In this document: piece by piece, positions 34,609-45,726 of the stretch | How positions within the stretch are numbered: the first letter of the stretch is position 1 | Layout of the letters: each line of letters opens with the position of its first letter | NCBI RefSeq assembly: GCF_031143425.1 | Contig: NC_090443.1 | Coordinates: 1,058,206,423-1,058,270,422, forward strand | Direction: 5' to 3' | From: Pleurodeles waltl | Lineage: Eukaryota; Chordata; Amphibia; Caudata; Salamandridae | Length of the DNA: 64,000 nt | Notes under the pieces: model-generated | What the model saw: the letters and a program-made list of their open reading frames with translations, nothing else | Told to the model about the DNA's origin: nothing | Databases searched by the model: none | Translations under genes and position numbers: made by a program

Positions 34609-36120
34609 ATGTCTGGCACAGGCCAAAATGTTGATGTGTCCAAACTGGCATATGATCACCTTAGCTGGAAAGGAGCAAGGAGTCTCTGTGTAGAAAGAGG
34701 TTTGAGTGTAGGGAAGAATTCTTCCTTGGAATTATTGCTTAACATGCTTAGAGAACAAGATAAGGCCAAAAGGGCCCAATCTGTTGAAAAAGTAGCTAAT
34801 GGTTCCCAATCTGATCCAGGGACACCCCTAGGAAAAGATTCAGGAAAGAAACTTCCTAGCCTGCCCACTACTAGACAGTCTAGCATAGTTGGTACAGATG
34901 TAGAGTCACACCATACAGATAGTGTTGTCTCACATCATAGCAAGAGCATCCCTTCTCACCACAGTAGAAGTGAGGTTTCTGTTAACCAAGCTGTTAGGGT
35001 GCCTTCTGTAAGGGACAGGTCTCCTTCTGTCCATTCTCACCATACTTCTGTTTCAAGGAATGTCCCTCCCACCCACTCTGATGACAGAATGTTAGAAAGG
35101 GAGCTCAATAGATTGAGAGTGGAACAAACCAGACTGAAGCTCAAGAAGCAACAGCTGGATTTGGAGAGACAGACCTTAGAAGTAGAGAAGGAAAGACAGA
35201 AACTGGGTTTAGAAACCCATGGTGGCAGCAGCAGTATTCCCCATAGTCATCCTGCAAAAGAGCATGATTCCAGGAATCTGCACAAGATAGTTCCCCCTTA
35301 TAAGGAGGGGGATGACATTAACAAGTGGTTTGCTGCACTTGAGAGGGCCTGTGCTGTACAGGATCTCCCTCAAAGGCAGTGGGCTGCTATCCTATGACTA
35401 TCATTTAGTGGAAAGGGTACGGATAGGCTCCTTACTGTGAAAGAAAATGAAGCCAATGATTACAAAGTTCTTAAGAATGCACTCCTGGATGGTTATGGCT
35501 TAACCACTGAGCAATACAGGATAAAGTTCAGAGAGACCAAAAAGGAGTCTTCACAAGACTGGGTTGATTTCATTGACCATTCAGTGAAGGCCTTGGAGGG
35601 GTGGTTACATGGCAGTAAAGTTACTGATTATGACAGCCTGTATAACTTGATCCTGAGAGAGCATATTCTTAATAATTGTGTGTCTGATTTGTTGCACCAG
35701 TACTTGGTGGACTCTGATCTGACCTCTCCCCAAGAATTGGGAAAGAAGGCAGACAAATGGGTCAGAACAAGGGTGAACAGAAAAGTTCATACAGGGGGTG
35801 ACAAAGAGAACAATAAGAAGAAAGATGGTGAAAAATCTGAAGATAAGCATGGGGACAAGGGTAAAACCAAACATCCCACTTCAAATCTTAAACACTCTTC
35901 AGGGGTGGGGATAAAACAAATTCTTCCTCTTCTTCTCAACCTACACAATTTAAAAAGCCTTGGTGCTTTGTGTGTAAAAATAGAGGCCATAGGCCAGGGG
36001 AAAAGTCCTGTCCAGGTAAACCCCCTGAGCCTACCACCACTAATACATCAAGCTCGAGTGCCCCTAGCAGTGGTGGTACTAGTGGTGGGACTGCTGGCAA
36101 CAGTCAAGTTAAGGGTGTAG
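34609..36120 (+). pseudogene. gag: Gag of gypsy-type element (SCAN-like core), interrupted
   Basis: This encodes the structural protein that packages the element RNA. The start ATG at 34609 follows a 270-base leader after the LTR. Residues about 1-160 are low-complexity and His/Ser-rich. About 165-200 are a charged coiled-coil segment (ELNRLRVEQTRLKLKKQQLD). Next comes an Ala/Trp-rich helix, then LTTEQYRIKFRE, a WVDFI helix and an LILREHILNN helix with SPQELGKKAD. This order matches the Gmr1-type gypsy Gag from which the vertebrate SCAN domain is thought to derive. A TGA at 35395-35397 interrupts the frame, which then continues unchanged to 36120. The zinc knuckle lies in the next frame, open from 35892. 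Whether that shift is natural gag-pro frameshifting or decay is unclear. Confidence 0.8.
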
Positions 36121-37304
36121 TTGGGTTCACTTATGGGTCCATAGTAGAAACTGGGGTAGTCACTCCCAAGACAGTTTCTGTCACACCTGGTGGCATTGGC
36201 CTTGCCACACTGGCTGCTTGTCCCCTTACAATGGATAAGTACAGGCAGACAGTTTCAATAAATGGTGTTGAGGCCCAGGCCTACAGGGACACAGGTGCCA
36301 GTATCACTTTGGTGACTGAAAACCTAGCGCACCCTGATCAACACATCATTGGACAACAGTATAAGATTATTGATGTCCATAACTCCACTAAGTTTCTTCA
36401 CTTAGCTATAATTCAGTTTAGTTGGGGTGGAGTTACTGGCCCTAAGCAGGTGGTGGTATCACCTAGCTTACCTGTAGACTGTCTCTTAGGTAATGACCTA
36501 GAGGCCTCAGGTTGGGCTGATGTAGAGTTTTATGCCCATGCAGCCATGCTGGGCATCCCTGAGGAATTGTTCCCTCTCATTTCTACTGAAATGAAAAAGC
36601 AAAGGAGAGAAGGCCTGAAAACTCAGGATCCCTCTCCATCAACAGGTAAAAAGGGTATCACAGTATTCCCTAACCACCCTACCATTCAGGATACCATTCC
36701 TGTGGTGGGAGAAACCTCTCCTGGGGTGGCACCTGTTCCAAGGGAATCATCAGCTGGCAAAGCTGGACTCCCTGAGGTAGAAGTACCTCTCTGTGGGATA
36801 ACTAACATTGGTGAGAAAAAGAACACCATTTTAGTTAACATGGAGCATCCCTCCAACCCTCCCAGAGAAACTTTAGTGCAGAAACCCTGCACTGCCTCAC
36901 AAAACTTAGGACAGCATCCCTGCCCTAGTGTGGAGCTCATAGGACAGCATCCCTGCCCTGCTCCAACTCAAGAGAAACAGCATCCCTGTTCTCTCTTCCA
37001 GCCATATGGACAATGTTTTTGCCCAGCTATGGCTTTACTGAGACAGCATCCCTGTCTGGCATTTTCATCTCTACAAATAGGTTCAGTGGACAATTCCCAC
37101 TGCTCCAAACTAAAACTTACTGATAGAAACTCTGAAAATACATCTTCACATTGTTGCTTAGCTAAAAAACTTCAAACAGGGTGGTTTACATCCCCAAAGG
37201 GAAGTAACCATATAGTGGATGATAAAGGGAGTAACCAGTCTATTGCAGAGCTACTCTCTACTTATCACCACTTAGACAACAAAGACTCAACTGGCCAAGG
37301 TTAG
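35892..37304 (+). CDS. pro: Zinc knuckle and aspartic protease of gypsy-type element; no RT/IN
   Basis: This frame overlaps the end of the gag frame. Near its start is a CCHC-like knuckle, CFVCKNRGH followed by RPGEKSC (spacing CX2CX4HX6C, longer at the end than the usual X4). A retropepsin domain follows: catalytic DTGAS at 36288-36302 and the C-terminal LLGNDL at about 36483-36500. It would cleave Gag. Beyond 36600 the protein is not a known pol domain. It holds five spaced QHPC/QCFC motifs (about 36910-37065), and the frame stops at 37302-37304, about 30 bases before the 3' LTR. Reverse transcriptase, RNase H and integrase are absent, so the copy is non-autonomous. The frame itself is intact. 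Confidence 0.8.
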   Translation, partial: TLFRGGDKTNSSSSSQPTQFKKPWCFVCKNRGHRPGEKSCPGKPPEPTTTNTSSSSAPSSGGTSGGTAGNSQVKGVVGFTYGSIVETGVVTPKTVSVTPGGIGLATLAACPLTMDKYRQTVSINGVEAQAYRDTGASITLVTENLAHPDQHIIGQQYKIIDVHNSTKFLHLAIIQFSWGGVTGPKQVVVSPSLPVDCLLGNDLEASGWADVEFYAHAAMLGIPEELFPLISTEMKKQRREGLKTQDPSPSTGKKGITVFPNHPTIQDTIPVVGETSPGVAPVPRESSAGKAGLPEVEVPLCGITNIGEKKNTILVNMEHPSNPPRETLVQKPCTASQNLGQHPCPSVELIGQHPCPAPTQEKQHPCSLFQPYGQCFCPAMALLRQHPCLAFSSLQIGSVDNSHCSKLKLTDRNSENTSSHCCLAKKLQTGWFTSPKGSNHIVDDKGSNQSIAELLSTYHHLDNKDSTGQG

Positions 37305-37319
37305 CCTTATTGTCCTTCG

Positions 37320-37334
37320 TTTGGGGGGGGGTTG
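37320..37334 (+). promoter_or_regulatory. Polypurine-tract region before 3' LTR
   Basis: A run of nine G after TTT lies directly before TTG and the 3' LTR. It is in the position of the plus-strand primer. The related fragment at 59815-59834 has a longer G run in the same place. Confidence 0.65.
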
Positions 37335-40300
37335 TGTGAGAAAGTAGCCTCTTTCTAGCCTTGTTACCCCCACTTTTGGCCTGTTTGTGAGTGTATGTCA
37401 GGGTGTTTTCACTGTCTCACTGGGATCCTGCTAGCCAGGGCCCAGTGCTCATAGGGAAAACCCTATGTTTTCAGTATGTTTGTTATGTGTCACTGGGACC
37501 CTGCTAGCCAGGACCCCAGTGCTCATAAATTTGTGGCCTATATGTATGTGTTCCCTGTGTGATGCCTAACTGTCTCACTGAGGATCTGCTAACCAGAACC
37601 TCAGTGGTTATGCTCTCTCATTTCTTTCAAATTGTCACTAACAGGCTAGTGACCAATTTTACCAATTTACATTGACTTACTGGAACACCCTTATAATTCC
37701 CTAGTATATGGTACTAAGGTACCCAGGGTATTGGGGTTCCAGGAGATCCCTATAGGCTGCACCATTTCTTTTGCCACCCATAGGGAGCTCTGACAATTCT
37801 TACACAGGCCTGCCACTGCAGCCTGAGTGAAATAACGTCCACGTTATTTCACAGCCATTTACCACTGCACTCAAGTAACTTATAAGTCACCTAAATGTCT
37901 AACCTTTACCTGGTAAAGGTTAGGTGCAAAGTTACTTAGTGTGAGGGCACCCTGGCACTAGCCAAGGTGCCCCCACATTGTTCAGGGCAAATTCCCCGGA
38001 CTTTGTGAGTGCGGTGACACCATTACACGCGTGCACTACATATAGGTCACTACCTATATGTAGCTTCACAATGGTAAATCCGAATATGGCCATGTAACAT
38101 GTCTATGATCATGGAATTGCCCCCTCTATGCCATCCTGGCATAGTTGGCACAATCCCATGAACCCAGTGGTCTGTAGCACAGACCCTGGTACTGCCAAAC
38201 TGCCTTTTCAGGGGTTTCATTGCAGCTGCAGCTGCTGCTGCTGCCAATCCCTCAGACAGGTTTCTGCCCTCCTGGGGTCCAGCCAGGCTTGTCCCAGGAT
38301 GGCAGAACAAAGGACTTCCTCTGAGAGAGGGTGTTACACCCTCTCCCTTTGGAAAATGGTGTGAAGGCAGGGGAGGAGTAGCCTCCCCCAGCCTCTGGAA
38401 ATGCTTTCATGGGCACACATGGTGCCCATTTCTGCATAAGCCAGTCTACACCGGTTCAGGGACCCCTTAGCCCTGCTCTGGCGCGAAACTGGACAAAGGA
38501 AAGGGGAGTGACCACTCCCCTGACCTGCACCTCCCCTGGGAGGTGCCCAGAGCTCCTCCATTGTGCTCCAGACCTCTGCCATCTTGGAAACAGAGGTGCT
38601 GCTGGCACACTGGACTGCTCTGAGTGGCCAGGGCCAGCAGGTGACGTCAGAGACTCCTTCTGATAGGCTCCTTCAGGTGTTGCTAGCCTATCTTCTCTCC
38701 TAAGTAGCCAAACCCTCTTTTCTGGCTATTTAGGGTTTCTGCTTTGGGGAATTCCTTAGATAATGAATGCAAGAGCTCATCAGAGTTCCTCTGCATCTCT
38801 CTCTTCACCTTCTGCCAAGGAATCGACTGCTGACCGTGCTGGAAGCCTGCAAAACTGCAACAAAGTAGCTAAGACGACTACTGCAACTCTGTAACGCTGA
38901 TCATGCCGCCTTCTCGACTGTTTTCCTGGTGGTGCATGCTGAGGGGGTAGTCTGCCTCCTCTCTGCACTAGAAGCTCCGAAGAAATCTCCCGTGGGCCGA
39001 CGGAATCGTCCCCCTGCAACCGCAGGCACCAAAGAACTGCATTACCGGTACCCTGGGTCTCCTCTCAGCACGACGAGCGAGGTCCCTTGATTCCAGCAAC
39101 TCTGTCCTAGTGACTCCCACAGTCCAGTGACTCTTCAGTCCAAGTTTGGTGGAGGTAAGTCCTTGCCTCCCCACGCCAGACTGCATTGCTTTGAACCGTG
39201 TCTTTTGCAGCTACTCCGGCCTCTGTGCACTTCCAGCGGAAATCCTTTGTGCACTGCCAAGCCTGGGTCCACGGCACTCTAACCTGCATTGCACGACTTT
39301 CTAAGTTGTCCTCCGGCGACGTGGGACTCCTTTGTGCGACTTCAAGTGAGCACCATTTCACGCATCTTCGTAGTGCCTGTTCTGGCACTTCTGCGGGTGC
39401 TGCCTGCTTCTGAGAGGGCTCCTTGTCTTGCTCGACGCCCCCTCTGTCCCCAGTCACAATTGGCGACATTCTGGTCCCTCCTGGGCCACAGCAGCATCCA
39501 CAAACCCTAACTGCATGATTTGCAGCTAGCAAGGCTTGTTTGCAGTCTTTTGGCGGAAAAATACTTCTGCACAACTCTCCACGGCATGGGGGATCCATCC
39601 TCCAAAGGGGAAGTCTCTAGCCCTTGTTGTTCCTGCAGGAATCCTCAGCTTCTACTGTCCAGTAGCAGCTTCTTTGCACCCACCGTTGGCATTTCCTGGG
39701 CATCTGCCCATCTCCGACTTGCTTTTGACTTTTGGACTTGGTCCCCTTGTTCCACAGGTACCTTCGTTTGGAAATCCATCGTTGTTGCATTGCTGGTTTG
39801 TGTCTTTCCTGCAGAATTCCCCTATCACGACTTCTATGTCCTTTGGGGAACTTTAGTGCACTTTGCACTCACTTTTCAGGGTCTTGGGGTGGGCTATTTT
39901 TATAACCCTTACTATTTTCTAATAGTCCCAGCGACCCTCTACAAGGTCACATAGGTTTGGGGTCCATTCGTGGTTCGCATTCCACTTTTGGAGTATATGG
40001 TTTGTGTTGCCCCTATCCCTATGTGTCCCCATTGCATCCTATTGTAACTATACATTGTTTGCACTGTTTTCTAATACTATTACTGCATATTTTGGTATTG
40101 TGTACATATATCTTGTGTATATTTGCTATCCTCATACTGAGGGTACTCACTGAGATACTTTTGGCATATTGTCATAAAAATAAAGTACCTTTATTTTTAG
40201 TATATCTGTGTATTGTGTTTTCTTATGATATTGTGAAGTGATACTAGTGGTACTGTAGGAGCTTCACTCGTCTCCTAGTTCAGCCTAAGCTGCTCTGCTA

Positions 40301-40422
40301 AGCTACCATTATCTATCAGCCTATGCTGCTAGACACCCTATACACTAATAAGGGATAACTGGGCCTTGTGCAAGGTGCAAGTACCCCTTGGTACTCACTA
40401 CAAGCCAGTCCAGCCTCCTACA
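37335..40422 (+). mobile_element. 3' LTR of gypsy-type element (3.09 kb)
   Basis: Same ends and internal landmarks as the 5' LTR: U3 palindromes near 37827, 37871-37937 and 38035; splice donor near 39150; AATAAA at 40179-40184. It is 16 bases longer overall, partly through an expanded CAGCTG/CTG tract near 38223. It is followed by CCAAC at 40423-40427. Confidence 0.9.
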
Positions 40423-40427
40423 CCAAC

Positions 40428-41206
40428 TGTCAAACTAACCAGGACAGGGAATCCACAAACAGGCAGAGTCACAGAATGGTTTAAGCAGGAAAATGCCTAC
40501 TTTCTAAAAGTGGCATTTTCAAACACACAATCTCAAAACCAACTTTACTAAAAGATGTATTTTTAAATTGTGAGTTCAGAGACCCCAAACTCCAAATGTC
40601 CATCTGCTCCCAAAGGGAATCTACACTTTAAACATATTTAAAGGTAGCCCCATGTTAGCCTATGAGAGAGATAAACCTTGCAACAGTGAAAAACGAATTT
40701 GGCAGTATTTCACTGTCAGGACATATTAAACACATTAAAATATGTCCTACCTTAAACATACACTGCATCCTGCCATGGGGCTAACTAGGGACTACCTTAG
40801 GGGTGCCTTACATGTAGTAAAAAGGAAGGTTTAGGCCTGGCAAGTGGGTACACTTTCCAAATCGAATTGGCAGTTTAAAACTGCAAACACAGACACTGCA
40901 GTGGCAGGTCTGAGCCATGTTTACAGAGCTACCTATGTGGGTGGCACAAGCAGTGCTGCAGGCCCACTAGCAGCATTTGATTTACAGGCCTCTAGTGCAC
41001 TGTACTAGGGGCATACCAGTAAATCAAATATGCCAATCATGGAAAGCCAATTACACATACACTTTACATAGGAGCACTTGCACTTTAGCACTGGATGGCA
41101 GTGTTAAAGTGCCCAGAGTAACAAAACAGCAAAAACAGAGTCCAATAACCTGGGAAACAAAGGCAAAATGTTAGGGGAGACCAAGCCAAGGATGCCAAGT
41201 CTATCA
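40428..41206 (+). mobile_element. TGTTAGA-family solo LTR, right part
   Basis: This continues the LTR interrupted at 31263. It ends AGTCTATCA at 41206, followed by CGCAC (41207-41211). It aligns with 6904-7706 and with 54434-55471 in part. Confidence 0.8.
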
Positions 41207-41470
41207 CGCACCAAGCATTGTGCCTCATTCGAGGGAGTTAAGGAATTTGCGTCTGAGTGTGACTAGATTGTCTAGTGCAACTCAAGTCTTCGTGCACCAG
41301 ACTTTGTGCCGCATTCCAGGGAGGTACAGCATCGGAGCTCTTCGAGTGGTTGTCTGGAATTGTCTGGTTTGACTAAAGTCATTGCGCACCAGACTAGTGC
41401 CTCATTCTGGGGAGGCACTGCTTTGAAAAGTGTGACTTTGGCTGCAAGCGGCCTAGTATCCAGGGAAAGG
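41207..41470. repeat. Degenerate ~90-bp tandem repeat, right flank
   Basis: About three units share CGCACCAGACTTTGTGCC, then CATTC.GGGAGG, and AGTCATTGCGCAC-like joints at 41207, 41291 and 41384. They match the left flank at 29720-29812. Confidence 0.6.
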
Positions 41471-42089
41471 TTGCTTCATCTCCAGGTTCTGGAGGGGGGC
41501 TGCAGGAACTGGTTGGCGTGTGGAGGGTGGTTTGGGGTCCAAGGTGTCTGCGAACATAGTGAAGTTAACTGGCTGGATATCAGTTCACTGCATTAGGGTG
41601 CTAGGAGTGAGTGCATGTGAGTGCATGTGTATGAGCTGCCTGATATCCGTCGCACCGGACAATTGATATAACCACACAGTGGTGTTGCTGTACATGTTTT
41701 GTCTTGCCAGAGGCCTCTTACAATGGGCATTGAGTTTTACTGGTGCGGCCCAGGCTGCAGAGCTATCTAAAAGTGCTGCAAGTCTTAGTATGTGCATATT
41801 GTTGCTAACACTGGGAAACAGGGTGCACCCTGTAACAGTGCATTATTGAATTGGGGGTATCTCTCGGGTGGATCTCGTGCTGACAACGTTTGGCACTGCA
41901 TGAGGGTGCTGAAAGTATTATTTTTCTCACATGTGCATACTGTGTACGATGTTTAACACAGTTTGGCCTAATACTGTGAGCAATATGTCTAAATGCGATT
42001 TATGCCCATTTTTACATGATGATCATGCTGTGTTAATAGTGTGTATGTTGAATACAAACTTCATCTACCTACACCTCGTGTGAAGTCTC
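41471..42089. other. Unclassified intergenic DNA
   Basis: No feature was recognised. The frames at 41306-41596 and 41585-41797 are unsupported. Confidence 0.4.
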
Positions 42090-42295
42090 TTTTGTGCTGT
42101 CAGTATGATTGTGTGGAAGTACTCTGTCATTGCTTTACACATTGTCCCTGTGATAAGCCTGACTGTTCTTTTGCAAGGTACCCAAGGGTGAGCAGAGGTT
42201 AAACAGTGAGTGTAATTACCCACTACTGACGGGATTGGTAGGTTCTGCCTGGCTAGGGCATCACCTCAGCTGACTAGAATATGCCACTTTCAACA
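42090..42295 (-). mobile_element. TGTTAGA-family LTR, terminal fragment
   Basis: Read on the minus strand from 42295 (TGTTGAAAGTGGCATATTC) it follows the start of the LTR at 56065: CACCTCAGCCAGGCAGAACC, CTCTGCTCACCC and CAGTCAGGCTTATC-type blocks, then GTGTAAAGCA. It breaks off near 42090. A TG-rich tract lies at its outer end, as at 27513. Confidence 0.65.
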
Positions 42296-42598
42296 GTGTG
42301 CATTTTTGCATATTTTTGTGTGTGTGATTGTGTGTGTGTATGTGCATGTATGTGTGCACGTGGTTGTCTGTGTGTTTTTGTGAGTGTGTGTGGGAGTGTG
42401 ATTATGTGTATGTTTGTGTGTATGTTTGTGTGTATTTCTGTGTGTGAGTGAGTGTGGGTGTATGTGCCTAACCAGGTTTTGCATCAGGGATCACTGGATC
42501 TTGTCAGACACAAGAGATCACCTTACAGCCGACTGAGTCCTCCTCCTAAGTAGGTGTTAAGTGACCCTCATTTGTTGTGCTGTTAGTTGGGGCATTTA
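42296..42598. repeat. TG-rich tandem block, copy 1
   Basis: A TG tract is followed by a roughly 125-base unique segment (GCATCAGGGATCACTGGA, CACAAGAGATCACCTTACAG, GTAGGTGTTAAGTGACCCTC) ending TTGGGGCATTTA. The same arrangement recurs at 43588-44008 and 44009-44316. Confidence 0.8.
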
Positions 42599-43584
42599 GG
42601 CCCTCATTAAAACCCTGGCAGTTGGTGTTAAAGCGGCGGTAATACCGCCAACAGGCCAGTGGTAAAAAAATAGGATTTGGACCATGGCAGTTACCGCCAT
42701 CCAAAACTGCCACTTTAACACACTGACTGCCAGGGTGGTAATGGCCTCTGGGCTGGAGACTTCGGTCTCCAGCCGGCAGCCGCCGCAATCCCACCCTCGG
42801 GATTACAACCCGGCCTACCGCCATGGTTTTCGTGCCAAACATACTGCCATGAAAACCATGGCGGTAGGCACTATCAGTGCCAGGGAATCCCTTCCCTAGC
42901 AGTGATAGGGGTCTCCCCAGGCCCCCTCCCCCTTCCCAGAGTCTTTCCCCACCCTCCCCCTCCAGTCCCCACACATATACACACCCATATGCGCACCCAT
43001 ATACACACATGCACACATGCCTACCCACCACCACCCATGCATGCACCCATACATACCCACACACTGCAACACACACCAACATACCTTGTCACACACATGC
43101 TTTCACAACACACAACACTCACAATCACTCATTCACGCATGCATCCTACGTGACTCACACCCGCATGCACGCATACCAATACATACACAATACATACACA
43201 TACACCCCCCCACATACACACAACACCCACCACCCCCTTCTCTGGTTGGAGAACCTGACTTACCTGTTTGCAGGGGGTCCACTGGCTGGAGACGGTCCGC
43301 GGCGCTGCTGTCAGCAGCAGCGCCTGCCAGCAAAACACCACCAGGCCGTATCATTGCTCCTGATACGGTCGGTGGTGTTTTGCTGGCGTGGAGGGGCTGC
43401 TTTAAGCAGCGCCGCCTTACCGCCGTCCGCCGCCATGACTGTCGGCGGTGTTCCGCTAGCATTCTGGCAGAATACCGTTGGTGGTCATGATACCAGTAGA
43501 CGGCTGGTAACCACAGCGGCGGTATGTTGGCGGCCGTCACCATGGCGGTAGGCGGTCAATACCGCTAATGTTGAAATGAGGGCC
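42599..43584. mobile_element. Harbinger-like non-autonomous element
   Basis: The terminal inverted repeats are GGCCCTCATT and AATGAGGGCC, flanked by TTA and ATA. Subterminal parts have GGCGGTAATACCGCC-type palindromes. Internally there are hairpins near 42735-42900 and 43295-43400 (GGCGCTGCTG/CAGCAGCGCC), and a CA-rich tract at 42970-43230. The uninterrupted sequence at 44006-44010 (GGCATTAAGTGTG) shows the pre-insertion site. Its layout resembles 46547-47571 read in the opposite direction. There is no intact coding region. Frames here are shadows of the palindromes and the CA tract. Confidence 0.75.
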
Positions 43585-44316
43585 ATAGTGTCTTTGTGTA
43601 TGCATGTGTGTAAGCTGTTGTTTTGTGTGAGTGTAAGTGTGTATGTAAGCTGTTGTTTTGCATGAGTATAAGTGTGTGTGTGAGTGTCCGTGCATTTGTG
43701 TGTGTGTTTGTGTGTGAGCTTGTGTGTGCATGTTTGTGTGTGGGTGTGTTTGTGCATGTGTGTGTGTGCTTGTGTGTGTGTGTGTATGTGTGTGTGTTTG
43801 TGTGCATGTGTGTGTGTGGGTGTGTTTGAGTGTATTTATGTGTGTGTGAGTCAGTGTGTGTGTATGTCTCTTACCAAATATTGCATCAGGTTAGGGATCC
43901 TTGGACCCTATCGGACACAAGAGATCACTTTACAGCCGGCGAGCACTGCTCCTGAGTAGGTGTTAAGTGACCCTCATTTGTTGTGCTGTTAGTTGGGGCA
44001 TTAAGTGTGTTTGTGTATGTGTGTGTGCATGTTTGTAAGCTGTTGTTTTGTGTGAGTGTAAGAGTGTGTGCGTGTGTGCGCGAGTGTGTGTGCATTTGGG
44101 TGTGTGTTTGGGTGAGTGTGCGTGTCTGGGTGTGGGTGTGGGGGTGTTTGTGTGCACATGAGTGAGTAAATGTGTTTAACCAGTTATTGCATCAGGTCAT
44201 GAATAACTGGACCTTGTCGGACACCAGAGATCACCTTACAGCCGGCTGAGCCCTGCTCCTGAGTAGGTGTTAAGTGGCCCTCATTTGCTGTGCTGTTAGT
44301 CAGGACATTACGTGTG
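43585..44316. repeat. TG-rich tandem blocks, copies 2 and 3
   Basis: Two further copies of the TG tract plus unique segment. The unique parts lie at about 43870-44008 and 44180-44316 and include GAGATCAC.TTACAGCCGGC and GGTGTTAAGTG.CCCTCATTTG. Valine/cysteine-rich frames here are composition artefacts. Confidence 0.85.
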
Positions 44317-45099
44317 TATGACTTTAAAAAGAACAGATCAGGTGATGTCCTGCTGCACTGATGCAGAGAGCTGTGTCAGGTGTAGCAGATGCCTGCTCTG
44401 GAGTTTGAGACAGCATCTTCTTCTAGGAATTCTGTAAAACATGTGACTGATGGGAGATACGTTATAACACCACAGACAAAATGCCCTTTCCAGAATTCAT
44501 GGCCAGGGGAGCACCCAAGCTTCGAGTCATCGCTCACCCATGTTCACCTGAGGAGGCATTTGTGAACCACACGCTTACAGCAACTCTGCTGAAATAGTGA
44601 ATATGAAGCATCCGGGAGTGGCCATGTGCTGTGCACAGTGCTGACAACTCTACTGAAGCACATTTACCGGTTGTAGGAAATGTTCAGTGAACTTGCACAG
44701 AACTCCCACATGTTACAGGCAGTCAGCTGGCATTAATGATCCCTTGTGAGAGTCACATAGGATTGGGTGTGCTCTGGCACATGTTTCACACTTTGGAAAC
44801 AAAAGTAGAGTTTGAACCCTTCTTTCTGCACTTGGTCACCTTTTAGGGCCATGGGCAAATCACTTTGTATTCCTGTCCTTGGTTCTTTCACCTGCCAAAC
44901 ATTTAGGAGCATCTAGAAGCAGATTAATATGGAATGTGTGCTTTGCAGAAGCATGACACCTTCACATTGAGGCAGTACAAAGGTCCCCTTGGTGCAACCA
45001 ACCCAGTGACATCATTTAACACACGAAAAGGTTGCTGCAGGCACCCTCCCCTTCAACAGTGAGATGTAATAGACCAGGGTGAACCCAGGGGGTCCTAGG
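44317..45099. other. Unclassified intergenic DNA
   Basis: No feature was recognised and no frame is longer than about 60 codons. Confidence 0.4.
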
Positions 45100-45726
45100 C
45101 CTCTGTGCATAAACCTGACTTCATTTCATCTTGTGCATGTCAGTGTGTTTCTATGTCTCTAGGTATGTTTCTTGGTTTATGGTTGTAGGTGTCTTTATGT
45201 TTCTTGGTCATTGATTGTATTTGTCTGTATGCTTCAATGTCATGATTTTCAGTCTGCAAGGTCGCTGGTGGTTGCGTTCATTCGCGATCAGAAAGCTGCT
45301 GAGCAGCAGCAAAATCAACTCAAAAAGCAGTGCTCTCTGGTGCGCCATGTAGTGCCATTCACACTACTTTTCTGAGTGGAACAAGCTCTCAGAACTTACA
45401 GCCAGCATGGGCAGCACAACATGCTTATTTCCACGCATTTCCAGAACTCTGATAAATTCCGCGGACTAAAGCTCTGCAAGTTCCACCCACCCTTACGCTG
45501 TCTCATACGGTGCTCCAACTCTACTGTGAGCAGATGATGATGTAAAATCACTTTTTCTTCAGAGCCCTATAAATAAAGCAGTCAGTAGTATATGGTGTAA
45601 GAATGTTCAAGCACACCATGAATACCGACTAACACACCTACCGACAGCAGTGACACACAGTCCAACAGACATACAGGCACAGATGAACACAAGCCAAGAA
45701 ACAAGCAGGCACCCACAATCACGGAC
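45100..45726. repeat. Degenerate minisatellite and dispersed repeat (minus copy)
   Basis: 45110-45240 contains GTATGTTTCTTGG-type motifs that look like degraded reverse-complement units of the minisatellite at 55472-56064. 45230-45515 is a reverse-oriented relative of 25685-25880. 45640-45726 contains forward minisatellite-like units (GACATACAGGCACAGATGAA, CAAGAAACAAGCAGGCA) ending at the LTR insertion point. Confidence 0.45.
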
